30,353 nt of DNA from Candidatus Berkelbacteria bacterium (lineage in GTDB: Bacteria; Patescibacteriota; UBA1384; UBA12157; JAENIV01): NCBI GenBank assembly GCA_016844295.1, contig JAENIV010000008.1:1-30353 (forward strand). The letters run 5' to 3'. The position numbers and the translations under genes were made by a program. This document shows positions 14,353 through 21,566 of this stretch, piece after piece. Within the stretch, counting starts at the first letter, position 1. Each line of letters starts with the position of its first letter. The notes below the pieces were generated by a model, which saw only the letters and a program-made list of their open reading frames with translations, was not told the origin of the DNA and searched no databases.

Positions 14353-14569
14353 GGGGGTGTGCGAATGCTGGCAACCTTCAATGGGTGCTGGCAAAGCCAG
14401 TACAACGGTCTGGATGCCGGTCTTAACTCATCCTGCTGGGAGCTTAGTTAAGTGGTATAACGGAGGTCTCCAAAACCTCGGTCGGGGGTTCGATTCCCTC
14501 AGCTCCTGCCAAAATGAGTTAAGACGCGCAAAACCGTAGACCGGGGTTCGATTCCCTGCACCCCTGCCA
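14353..14569 (+). tRNA. Outer tRNA-Cys(GCA) interrupted in the anticodon loop by tRNA-Trp
   Basis: Acceptor GGGGGTG (14353-14359) pairs with CACCCCT (14559-14565). Anticodon stem ACGGT (14405-14409) pairs perfectly with ACCGT (14533-14537). The loop halves CTG (14410-14412) and CAAA (14529-14532) join to CTGCAAA, the canonical tRNA-Cys loop with anticodon GCA. The variable loop is AGAC, and the T-arm CGGGG/CCCTG has loop TTCGATT. CCA is encoded at 14567-14569. The insert is 14413-14528 (116 bases; the junction can slide one G). Oddities: the D-arm region (14360-14404) is about twice normal length and holds the hairpin GTGCTGGC/GCCAGTAC, and the discriminator is G rather than the U expected for Cys. 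Confidence 0.7.
14438..14511 (+). tRNA. tRNA-Trp(CCA), nested
   Basis: Acceptor GGGAGCT/AGCTCCT (G1-U72 wobble), D-stem GTTA/TAAC, anticodon stem GAGGT/ACCTC with loop CTCCAAA (anticodon CCA), T-arm GGGGG/CCCTC with loop TTCGATT, G73 as expected for Trp, and encoded CCA. It is enclosed by a perfect 12-base-pair helix, GTCTTAACTCAT (14420-14431) with ATGAGTTAAGAC (14514-14525). Confidence 0.95.
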
Positions 14570-14646
14570 GTTTTCGTGGATATTGACGCTCAAAAATTTT
14601 ACGGTTATACTTAAATTAAGATAATTACTCCTAATAAGGAGGGAGT

Positions 14647-16923
14647 TTGTTTTTGAATATTAATACAGATAAAAGCCAAAAACGCCTATTCGATGTTCTT
14701 CTTGAAAATGGAAAAATAAATCCGCAAAACTCTCAATCTTTAAGACTGTTGTCAAACCAAGAATTAGACAACAGGCTTAGATCTCAAAATATAGTTTCTG
14801 ATGAAGATATTAATAAGGGATACTCGAGTATTTTAAATATTCCATACGTTGATCTCAAAGACAAAACAATCCTCAGGGAAATTTTAAATATTATTCCTGA
14901 AAATTTAGCCCAGGAATATAAAATAATTGCTTATGATCAAAAAGAAAATATCTTGAAAGTGGCGATTGCTAACCCAGGTAAACTCACAAGCAATCTTGAA
15001 AGAACTCTTAATGATATTAAGGCAAAAAAGAATATCAATATTGAAATTGCCATAACATCAATGGGGAATCTCAACAGCGCTTTAAGTCAATATCGAAATA
15101 TTAAGGAAGAAAAAACCATTCCGGAAATTAATGTTGAAATTCAATCTCCACAGCCTGCTATGGCTATGTCAACAAATACATTAAAAACAGTCGATTTGGA
15201 AAAAATACAAATACCCTTTGATGTTATTTCTAAATTCCCGGAAGATATTGCTCGCAAATATCAAATGGTCGTTTTCGAGGCGCCCCATTCGTCTTTTATT
15301 AAAGTTGCTGTCGCCGATCCTGATGATAAAAAAGTTAAAGAAATTTTAGAATTTGTCCGTGAAAAAAATGATATCGGGATTGAAGAGTATAAATCTACTC
15401 CCGGTCAAATCCATCTGGCCATGCAATACTATCAACCTCCGAAACCTGCAGTTTCAGCGTCTGTAGCAGTGCCAGCCACGTCTGTTCCCATTCAACAAGA
15501 AGTTGAAGAAAAGCCCAGGCAATTTGTTCCCAAGCCTCAAGCCCCGCTACCTCAGACAATACCGCTGAAACAAGAAGAAATGCCTATTAAAAAAACAGAT
15601 GACGAAACTCCTGAAATTAAACGAGAGGAAAAAGTTCCTGAGGTACAAAGTAAAATTGCGGTTACGCAACCAATTTTAAATCCCGAAGAAGGTGATTTAG
15701 ATAAATATCTAGGAATGGAAATCAAAGAAATAGGGGATTTATTGGCAATTGCTGAAGATAGTAACATCCCAAAAACTTTAGCTGCCGCGATTGCCTTAGC
15801 TGTTCGACGTAAGGCTTCAGACATCCACGTAGAACCAGCCGAAAAGAATATGCGAATCCGTTTCAGAGTTGATGGGATTTTGCGCGATATTATTAAACTG
15901 CCTTTGGAGGAACAACCGGCAATTATTTCTAGAATCAAAATTTTAGCCAAATTAAAAATCGATGAATCGCGCATTCCTCAAGATGGCCGTTTCGATTGTT
16001 CGACAGCCGGTCATCAAATAGATTTAAGAATCTCAACTTTGCCAACTGTTCATGGTGAAAAGGCTGCCATGAGAATCTTAGATAAATCCTTGAAAATGTA
16101 TACCATGGAAGAATTGGGGATAACAGGAAGGGGTTTAAAAATTCTCACGGAAAACATTGATAAACCTTACGGAGTGGTACTCTCTACCGGACCTACTGGA
16201 TCGGGTAAATCAACAACTTTGTATGCTATATTAAATCGAATTTCCACCGCCTCGGTAAATATTGTTACCCTGGAGGATCCCGTTGAATATGAGGTTCCGG
16301 GGATTAATCAATGTCAGATAAAGCCAAAAATCGGTTTTACATTCGCCAATGGTCTAAGAAGCGTTCTCCGCCAGGATCCGAATATTATTATGGTTGGGGA
16401 AATCAGAGACTCGGAAACGGCTTCTTTGGCAACCCATGCTGCTTTGACCGGTCACTTAGTATTATCCACTTTACACACGAATGACGCCACCGGGGCTCTT
16501 CCTAGACTTATCAACATGGGGGTTGAACCGTTTTTAATTACTTCATCAATAAATTGTGTTATTGGCCAAAGATTGGTGAGACGGCTCTGTCAAAAATGTA
16601 AAAAACCCGCACATATTCCTGACCCTGTTTTTAATGAAATTGAAGAACAATTGGCCAGATTTAATTTGCCAAAGCCTTATCAATTTTTTGAAGGACGCGG
16701 ATGTCCGGAATGTGATCAAGGGTATAAAGGAAGAGTCGGCATTTATGAAGTATTTGCTATGAGCGATAAAATTGAATCGCTAGCAATTGACCGTCGGCCT
16801 GCTTCAGAGATCCGAGAAGCAGCAATTAAGGAAGGCATGGTAACCATGAAACATGACGGACTTTTCAAAGCCCTTAAGGGCATCACAAGCGTTAACGAAG
16901 TCTTAAGAGTTGTAACAATATAA
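14647..16923 (+). CDS. pilB: Type IV pilus assembly ATPase PilB (GspE family)
   Basis: Hexameric cytoplasmic ATPase that powers pilin insertion at PilC, 758 aa. Two MshEN-like N-terminal domains sit at about 35-150 and 185-262. A Pro/Glu-rich linker covers about 263-345. The ATPase core holds Walker A GPTGSGKST (515-523), the Asp box NIVTLEDPVEYE, Walker B IIMVGEIRD (580-588) and the His box HLVLSTLHTNDA. A zinc-binding four-cysteine insert, typical of assembly rather than retraction ATPases, lies at Cys648, Cys651 and in GRGCPECDQGYKGR. The start is TTG at 14647 behind AAGGAGGG; a second TTG at 14653 is an alternative. First gene of the pilus locus. Confidence 0.96.
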   Translation: MFLNINTDKSQKRLFDVLLENGKINPQNSQSLRLLSNQELDNRLRSQNIVSDEDINKGYSSILNIPYVDLKDKTILREILNIIPENLAQEYKIIAYDQKENILKVAIANPGKLTSNLERTLNDIKAKKNINIEIAITSMGNLNSALSQYRNIKEEKTIPEINVEIQSPQPAMAMSTNTLKTVDLEKIQIPFDVISKFPEDIARKYQMVVFEAPHSSFIKVAVADPDDKKVKEILEFVREKNDIGIEEYKSTPGQIHLAMQYYQPPKPAVSASVAVPATSVPIQQEVEEKPRQFVPKPQAPLPQTIPLKQEEMPIKKTDDETPEIKREEKVPEVQSKIAVTQPILNPEEGDLDKYLGMEIKEIGDLLAIAEDSNIPKTLAAAIALAVRRKASDIHVEPAEKNMRIRFRVDGILRDIIKLPLEEQPAIISRIKILAKLKIDESRIPQDGRFDCSTAGHQIDLRISTLPTVHGEKAAMRILDKSLKMYTMEELGITGRGLKILTENIDKPYGVVLSTGPTGSGKSTTLYAILNRISTASVNIVTLEDPVEYEVPGINQCQIKPKIGFTFANGLRSVLRQDPNIIMVGEIRDSETASLATHAALTGHLVLSTLHTNDATGALPRLINMGVEPFLITSSINCVIGQRLVRRLCQKCKKPAHIPDPVFNEIEEQLARFNLPKPYQFFEGRGCPECDQGYKGRVGIYEVFAMSDKIESLAIDRRPASEIREAAIKEGMVTMKHDGLFKALKGITSVNEVLRVVTI

Positions 16924-17040
16924 ATAAAAATTCGAAGCACGAAATCCGAAGCACGAAACAAATTCAAAATTATAAATTCAAATATTCAAACATTAAGTAT
17001 TATTTCGAATTTCGATATTCGATATTCGAATTTACGACAA
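16924..17040 (+). repeat. AT-rich tandem/inverted repeat between pilB and pilT
   Basis: Degenerate tandem words of the form TTCGAA, CGAAGCACGAAA and AAATTCAAA on the left are mirrored on the right by TTTCGAATTTCGATATTCGA. The arms can form an imperfect long hairpin. No open reading frame, and the pilT Shine-Dalgarno AGGAG follows it. Confidence 0.6.
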
Positions 17041-17050
17041 AGGAGTTTAT

Positions 17051-18118
17051 ATGCAAATTACCCTAGACCCTTTAATGAAAAAACTAATCGACCTAGCCAT
17101 TGAGCGCAAAGCTTCAGATATTCACTTAACCGTAGGCGTGGCGCCCCTGATTAGAATTGACGGAAAACTGGCGACTGTGCCAGATGAGGCCGCTTTGACA
17201 ACCGAAAGTGTCACAAAATTAATTCAATCTTTTATGACTCAGGAACAATTAGAGCGCTTAAAAGTCCGAAAAGAAGTTGATTTTTCTTTTGGCTATCAAA
17301 ATACACGCTTTCGCACAAATACATATTTTCAAAAGGGTAATTTAGCCGCCTCCTTGCGTTTGATTCCTAAACTTATCAAAAATCTTCAAGAATTGGGGTT
17401 GCCGCCAATTTTGGAAAAGTTCACCTCTCCATCCCAGGGATTTTGTATTATTACCGGCCCAACCGGACATGGCAAATCAACGACTTTGGCAGCCATGATA
17501 AATCATATTAATCACTATCGCGCAGAGCACATTGTCACAATTGAGGACCCGATCGAATACGTTTTTGAACACGATAAATCAATTATTTCTCAAAGAGAAG
17601 TTGGGACTGATACGAATTCCTTCGCCCGGGCATTAAGGTCGTCATTACGAGAAGACCCAAACGTTGTTTTAGTCGGAGAAATGCGTGATTTAGAAACTAT
17701 CGATGCCGCCTTGACCTTGGCAGAAACTGGCCATTTGGTTTTTACAACTTTACACACCAACTCAGCCGCTCAAACAGCAGATCGTATTGTTGATGTTTTC
17801 CCGCCCCATCAGCAGCAACAGGTCAGAATGCAGTTGGCAAATGTCTTGTTGGGTGTTGTTTCGCAAAGATTAATCCCGCGCACATCCGGTGGAAGGATCG
17901 TTGCCTGTGAAATTATGGTCGCCAATTCGGCAGTTAGAGCCACTATTCGTGAAGGCAAAACCCATCAATTACCTAACATCATCCAAACATCAGCCTCCGA
18001 AGGCATGATTACTTTAGACAAAGTTTTAGCTGAAATGGTTTCCAAAGGAGAAATAACGATTGATAATGCCTTGACTTGGTCGCTTGATCCCAAAGCTTTT
18101 AAGATGATGGTGTATTGA
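17051..18118 (+). CDS. pilT: Type IV pilus retraction ATPase PilT
   Basis: 355 aa hexameric ATPase that drives pilus disassembly and twitching motility. The N-terminal PAS-like domain (about 1-110) contains RKASDIHLTVG. Walker A is GPTGHGKST (136-144), the Asp box is VTIEDPIEYVF (162-172), Walker B is VVLVGEMRD (205-213) and the His box is HLVFTTLHTNSAAQT. The C-terminal retraction signature appears as VRATIREGKTHQL (295-307), corresponding to AIRNLIREGK. No zinc insert is present, which separates it from pilB. ATG at 17051 with AAAGGAG upstream. Its presence implies retractable pili. Confidence 0.95.
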   Translation: MQITLDPLMKKLIDLAIERKASDIHLTVGVAPLIRIDGKLATVPDEAALTTESVTKLIQSFMTQEQLERLKVRKEVDFSFGYQNTRFRTNTYFQKGNLAASLRLIPKLIKNLQELGLPPILEKFTSPSQGFCIITGPTGHGKSTTLAAMINHINHYRAEHIVTIEDPIEYVFEHDKSIISQREVGTDTNSFARALRSSLREDPNVVLVGEMRDLETIDAALTLAETGHLVFTTLHTNSAAQTADRIVDVFPPHQQQQVRMQLANVLLGVVSQRLIPRTSGGRIVACEIMVANSAVRATIREGKTHQLPNIIQTSASEGMITLDKVLAEMVSKGEITIDNALTWSLDPKAFKMMVY

Positions 18119-18194
18119 GCAAAGCTCAATAAATTATTCTAATTAACTTAATTATTCTAATTTCTAATCAAACCCTAATGATAATGAAGAGTAA

Positions 18195-18237
18195 TGTCAT
18201 TCTGAGGCGTAGCCGAAGAATCTCCCATGAATATGGG
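18195..18237 (+). repeat. REP-like repeat and hairpin before the GIY-YIG gene
   Basis: TGTCATTCTGAGGCGTAGCC and the following GAAGAATCTC form one half of a repeat whose relative is at 18551. A small hairpin CCCAT-GAAT-ATGGG (18224-18237) ends 5 bases before the nuclease start. Confidence 0.65.
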
Positions 18238-18242
18238 TTGGT

Positions 18243-18527
18243 ATGAGTAAAAAATATTACGTTTATATCGCTACGAATAAATCCAACACTCTTTATACTG
18301 GTGTAACTAACGATATACAAAGAAGAATGTATGAACATAAATTTAAGTTTATCAAGGGATTTACAGAAAAATATAACATTAATAAATTAGTATATTTTCA
18401 GGAATTTAATAATCCGAATGAAGCAATTACAGTTGAAAAGAAGATAAAAGGTTGGACAAGAGCAAAAAAGATAAACTTAATAAAAAGTTTGAATCCCACC
18501 TTTAAGGACTTACTTGAGTCATGTTGA
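18243..18527 (+). CDS. GIY-YIG nuclease domain protein
   Basis: 94 aa single-domain nuclease. The signature appears as YVYIA (6-10) and LYTGVT (17-22), with Arg27/Arg28 in DIQRRMYEHK and the metal-binding Glu65 in TVEKKIKGW. The family is related to the UvrC N-terminal domain, homing endonucleases and SLX1-like small proteins. There is no Shine-Dalgarno worth the name before the ATG. It is inserted between pilT and pilC, usually adjacent genes, and is bracketed by REP-like palindromes. That context suggests a mobile or homing unit rather than a pilus function. Confidence 0.9.
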   Translation: MSKKYYVYIATNKSNTLYTGVTNDIQRRMYEHKFKFIKGFTEKYNINKLVYFQEFNNPNEAITVEKKIKGWTRAKKINLIKSLNPTFKDLLESC

Positions 18528-18550
18528 ACAATCGTGTAATTCTGGAGCAT

Positions 18551-18635
18551 TGTCATGTTGAGCGAAGCGAAACATCTCTGGCGAATGCCAGTTCTCAAAC
18601 AAGTTGAGAGATCCTTCGTTTCACTCAGGATGACA
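18551..18635 (+). repeat. Palindromic REP-like element after the GIY-YIG gene
   Basis: Imperfect inverted repeat: TGTCATGTTGAGCGAAGCGA on the left is mirrored by TTCGTTTCACTCAGGATGAC on the right. Two internal hairpins follow each other, CTGGC-GAAT-GCCAG and CTCAA-5-TTGAG. The left arm shares TGTCAT, TGAG and GAAG-type words with the repeat at 18195. Confidence 0.75.
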
Positions 18636-18658
18636 TGTACCAATTTAACATTTTTGAT

Positions 18659-18687
18659 TTGAAATTTGAATTTACAAGTAATATGAT
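18659..18687 (+). promoter_or_regulatory. Promoter of pilC
   Basis: TTGAAA (18659-18664) and TATGAT (18682-18687) with a 17-base spacer, 35 bases before the pilC ATG. It would allow pilC expression independent of pilB-pilT after the insertion. Confidence 0.65.
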
Positions 18688-18721
18688 ATAGTAGTTATGT
18701 GGATAAAAAGTGAGGGGTTTA

Positions 18722-19783
18722 ATGAAAGATATTGTTATTTTTTCTCGTGTTACCAACAAAGAAAAGGTCTTTTTTGCCAGACAATTAGCAGTCATGATCT
18801 CTTCGGGGGTGGCTCTCGATAATGCTATCAATCTCGTGCGCTTACAAACCAGAAATTCGGCCTTCCAAAAAGTCTTGACGCAAATTTATCAAGATATTCA
18901 AGCCGGAGAAAAACTTTCCGTATCTTTAGGTAAGCATCCTAAAGTGTTTGATGAAGTTTTTATTGCCGTTGTTTCCTCTGGAGAAGCCACGGGAAAGTTA
19001 GATAAGGTTTTAACTCACTTGGCAGACCGTATGGAGGCGATGCAGGTATTCAAAAGCAAAATTAAAGCCGCCTTGGCATATCCAATATTTGTTGTTGTTA
19101 TGATGGTTGCCGTAGTAGTGTTGATGATGATTAAAGTAATTCCCATTTTAAAAAATGTTTTTGAAGAATCCGGGGTCAAACTACCCTGGTCAACACAACT
19201 CATAGTTGCAACATCGGATTTTCTTGTAAAATGGTGGTGGCTAGTGTTGGCTATGCTTGCTTTAGTCATCTTAATCTTATGGTTAATTTTTACAAAAACT
19301 AAAAAGGGCCGGTTTGCTTGGGACACAATTAAACTCAAGGCCCCACTTGTAAAATATGTATCATACGATTTATATATGTCGCGTTTTGCCAGAACTACCG
19401 CAATGCTTATTTCTTCAGGAATTCCAATTATCGAAACAATCAAAATTACTGCCCGAGCAATAAATAACAGAGTATATATTCGGATTATGAAAAAAGTTAT
19501 TGCCCAGGTCGAAAGAGGAATTCCTATGTCTGTGCCGCTTTCTAAAGAAAAAGATGTTCCAATTCTTGTTTCCCAAATGATTATGGTAGGTGAACAAACT
19601 GGAAGGCTTGAAACATTAATGGACAAATTGGCCGATTACTATGAAAATGAAGTCGATACAAAGATTAAAACCATTTCCAATCTTGTCGAACCTGTAACGA
19701 TTGTAATTGTCGGTTTTGGCGTAGGATTTTTAATTTATTCAATCCTTTACCCAATATACGGTTTAGTAAATGTCATAAAGTAA
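18722..19783 (+). CDS. pilC: Type IV pilus inner-membrane platform protein PilC (GspF family)
   Basis: 353 aa polytopic protein on which pilins are assembled; its cytoplasmic domains bind the PilB/PilT hexamers. Two T2SSF domains are visible: about 15-135 (ARQLAVMISSGVALDNAI) and about 215-340 (ARTTAMLISSGIPIIETI). Membrane segments lie at about 118-140, 165-190 and 325-345. I choose ATG at 18722, which has GAGGGG 4 bases upstream; a GTG at 18710 in the same frame would put the ribosome site inside the gene. Separated from pilT by the GIY-YIG unit. Confidence 0.95.
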   Translation: MKDIVIFSRVTNKEKVFFARQLAVMISSGVALDNAINLVRLQTRNSAFQKVLTQIYQDIQAGEKLSVSLGKHPKVFDEVFIAVVSSGEATGKLDKVLTHLADRMEAMQVFKSKIKAALAYPIFVVVMMVAVVVLMMIKVIPILKNVFEESGVKLPWSTQLIVATSDFLVKWWWLVLAMLALVILILWLIFTKTKKGRFAWDTIKLKAPLVKYVSYDLYMSRFARTTAMLISSGIPIIETIKITARAINNRVYIRIMKKVIAQVERGIPMSVPLSKEKDVPILVSQMIMVGEQTGRLETLMDKLADYYENEVDTKIKTISNLVEPVTIVIVGFGVGFLIYSILYPIYGLVNVIK

Positions 19784-19796
19784 CAAATAAGGTTTG

Positions 19797-19825
19797 TTAG
19801 GTCGATCAGCCTTTAGAAATAATAA
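19797..19825 (+). promoter_or_regulatory. Possible promoter of the first pilin gene
   Basis: TTAGGT and TAATAA with 17-base spacing, about 36 bases before the pilin ATG. Weak match, but a separate promoter for an abundant pilin is expected. Confidence 0.35.
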
Positions 19826-19860
19826 TGCAAAAAAAATTTAAAACTTAAAAGGAAATTTAC

Positions 19861-20301
19861 ATGAAACGAAAAGGATTCACTTTAATCGAGTTGTTGGTTG
19901 TCATTGCCATCATCGGTATTTTGGCTGCTATGGTTTTGGTCGCCTTAAACGCTGCCAGGCAACGTGCAAGAGATACCCGTGTTCGTGGAGATTTATCACA
20001 GATAAGATCAGTTGCTGAAACAGTTATGAGTGGCACAGGAAACTATGATGGTGTAGCCGCAGATGCAAATTACATACAATACAGGGATGACGTGAACACG
20101 CAAAATGGGGCATCTGGAGGCACTCCAACTATTACTCTAAACCCTGCAACAACAAGTACCGCTTATTGTGTTGTAGCAAGTTTAGCCACTGCGTCGCAAT
20201 CGGTTTGTGTTGATTCGCTTGGCGTAACGCAAGGAAACAACGGGGCCACACAGCCTTCTTGTTCAGCGGCCGCTGCCTGTACCGGTGGAATACAACTATA
20301 A
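19861..20301 (+). CDS. Type IV pilin, candidate major subunit
   Basis: 146 aa with a short leader MKRKG cleaved before FTLIELLVVIAIIGILAAMV, giving the methylated Phe1 and Glu5 of a mature pilin and one hydrophobic assembly helix. The helix continues with AARQRARDTRVRGDLSQIR. The globular part is small and rich in Ala, Thr and Ser, with cysteines in AYCVV, SVCVD, PSCS and AACTG that may form disulfides. It is first in the pilin array, has the strong ribosome site AAAAGGA and is followed by a large hairpin, which fits high expression. Calling it the major pilin is inference. Confidence 0.9.
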   Translation: MKRKGFTLIELLVVIAIIGILAAMVLVALNAARQRARDTRVRGDLSQIRSVAETVMSGTGNYDGVAADANYIQYRDDVNTQNGASGGTPTITLNPATTSTAYCVVASLATASQSVCVDSLGVTQGNNGATQPSCSAAAACTGGIQL

Positions 20302-20308
20302 TCAAGAA

Positions 20309-20364
20309 GATCACCTCTAGTGTTTGTGGTTTTTTGGCGTACGCCCCACAAAGCCGAGGTGATC
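20309..20364 (+). other. Large three-tier hairpin after the first pilin gene
   Basis: GATCACCTC (20309-20317) pairs perfectly with GAGGTGATC (20356-20364). Inside, TTTGTGG (20323-20329) pairs with CCACAAA (20346-20352), and the apex GGCGTACGCC (20336-20345) is itself palindromic. A run of six T lies inside the structure, not after it, so it is not a canonical intrinsic terminator. It may protect the pilin mRNA 3' end, attenuate pilD, or be a small mobile palindrome. Confidence 0.75.
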
Positions 20365-20394
20365 CCTTGAATTCCCAATTAATTGGGGATAAAT

Positions 20395-21150
20395 ATGGTA
20401 GTTATCTTCGGATTAGCCGTTGGAAGTTTTTTAAATGTTATTATTTTGCGTTTTGACGAATTAAAAACTATTTGGAAGGTTAGATCGCATTGTTTAAAAT
20501 GCAAAAAAGAAATTCGCTGGTACGACCTAATCCCATTTTTATCTTATTTCGTCTTAGGCGCCAAGTGCCGATATTGTAAAAAACCAATTTCCTACCAGTA
20601 TCCGATAGTAGAAGGATTGACGGCCTTATTATTTGCCTGTATTTATTATCATTACGGGTTAACTTGGCAAGCATTACTTTTAGCAATTATTGCTTCAATT
20701 TTAGTCGTTATTTCAATTTACGACATGCTACATTACGAAGTTCCGGACATTCTATCTTATTTAGGAATTCTTTTCGCCCTAGGATTTGTATTCGTGAAAT
20801 TATATTCTGCTAGTAGCCTAAATTGGGAAAGTATAATTCCCTATGGTTACGCTATCTTAGCCGCCGGTGGATTTTTGGGCTTTTTAGTCATTATTTCCAA
20901 AGAAAAATGGATGGGAGCAGGGGATATACTCCTGGGGATTTTAATGGGAATATTACTTGGCATGCCCAACGTTTTAACGGCCTTATTTGTGGCTTTTATC
21001 TCAGGGTCTTTAATCGGATTAATTTTAATAGCGGGCCGCAAAAAAACCATCAAAGATGCCGTGCCGTTTGGGCCATTTTTAGTTCTGGGTACATTAGTCG
21101 CCTTATTTTGGGGTGAGAAATTAATTAATTATTATTTCGGGATATTTTAA
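20395..21150 (+). CDS. pilD: Prepilin peptidase / N-methyltransferase PilD
   Basis: Polytopic membrane aspartyl protease that cleaves prepilin leaders and methylates the new N-terminus. The N-terminal methyltransferase domain carries the zinc quartet Cys33-x-x-Cys36 and Cys58-x-x-Cys61 and the GSFLNVIILR motif. The catalytic aspartates are Asp110 in IYDMLHYEVPD and Asp177 in GAGD. I choose ATG at 20395 (252 aa) because GGGGA sits 5 bases before it; the frame is open to a TTG at 20383. It is the processing enzyme for the many pilins around it. Confidence 0.95.
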   Translation: MVVIFGLAVGSFLNVIILRFDELKTIWKVRSHCLKCKKEIRWYDLIPFLSYFVLGAKCRYCKKPISYQYPIVEGLTALLFACIYYHYGLTWQALLLAIIASILVVISIYDMLHYEVPDILSYLGILFALGFVFVKLYSASSLNWESIIPYGYAILAAGGFLGFLVIISKEKWMGAGDILLGILMGILLGMPNVLTALFVAFISGSLIGLILIAGRKKTIKDAVPFGPFLVLGTLVALFWGEKLINYYFGIF

Positions 21151-21160
21151 AGGAGGATGA

Positions 21161-21539
21161 ATGAAAAAAGGATTCACCTTAATTGAATTATTAGTTGTTA
21201 TCACCATTATCGGCATTCTCGCTGCGATGGTTTTAATGGCTCTAAATGTTGCTAGACAAAGAGCAAGAGAAAGTAGAATTAGGGGTGATATGTCTCAATT
21301 AAGACAGACAGCGGAAAGTTTTAATTTAACCGTAAATTCATATAACGGTGTTTGCGTAAATTTAGCTGCAAGCCAGTACTATACAGATGTCGCGAAATGG
21401 TTTTTCGTTGTCAGTCAGTTTAATTTCTGCCGGGACAATTTGCATAAGTTCAGCCGGGACAACTACCTCTGGGGTATCGGTGGCAGGAGCAGTTGGGCCG
21501 CCCGTGGTTTTGCCTTCATGTAATGGACCAGCAATATAA
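21161..21539 (+). pseudogene. Type IV pilin gene with an internal frameshift
   Basis: Starts MKKGFTLIELLVVITIIGIL and then ARQRARESRIRGDMSQLR, close to the first pilin (ARQRARDTRVRGDLSQIR). In the starting frame it runs to a TAA at 21521-21523 (120 aa), but from about 21393 the sequence turns unlike a pilin (Trp, Phe and Arg-rich). In the +1 frame from 21393 it reads NGFSLSVSLISAGTICISSA and ends VVLPSCNGPAI at a TAA at 21537-21539. That matches the layout of the first pilin C-terminus (CVVASLATASQSVCVDSLG). The junction lies at GTCGCGAAATGG. It may be a pseudogene, a phase-variable gene or a base-call error. AGGAGG precedes the ATG. Confidence 0.75.
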
Positions 21540-21566
21540 ATTTTATAATAATAACAAGGAGCCATT

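Noticed and set aside
14357..14539. 60-codon plus-strand open frame
   Set aside because: Overlaps tRNA-Trp and both halves of the outer tRNA-Cys; not a protein gene.
14353..14569. tmRNA or group I intron as explanation of the outer tRNA-Cys
   Set aside because: No tag reading frame or tmRNA 5' signature; a genuine tRNA-Cys anticodon arm is present. The 116-base insert is mostly tRNA-Trp and leaves no room for a group I core.
18195..18635. CRISPR array
   Set aside because: The repeats are palindromic, unequal in length and only two; there are no regular spacers or cas genes.
20309..20364. Intrinsic terminator after the first pilin
   Set aside because: The hairpin is strong, but the T-run lies within it and none follows it.
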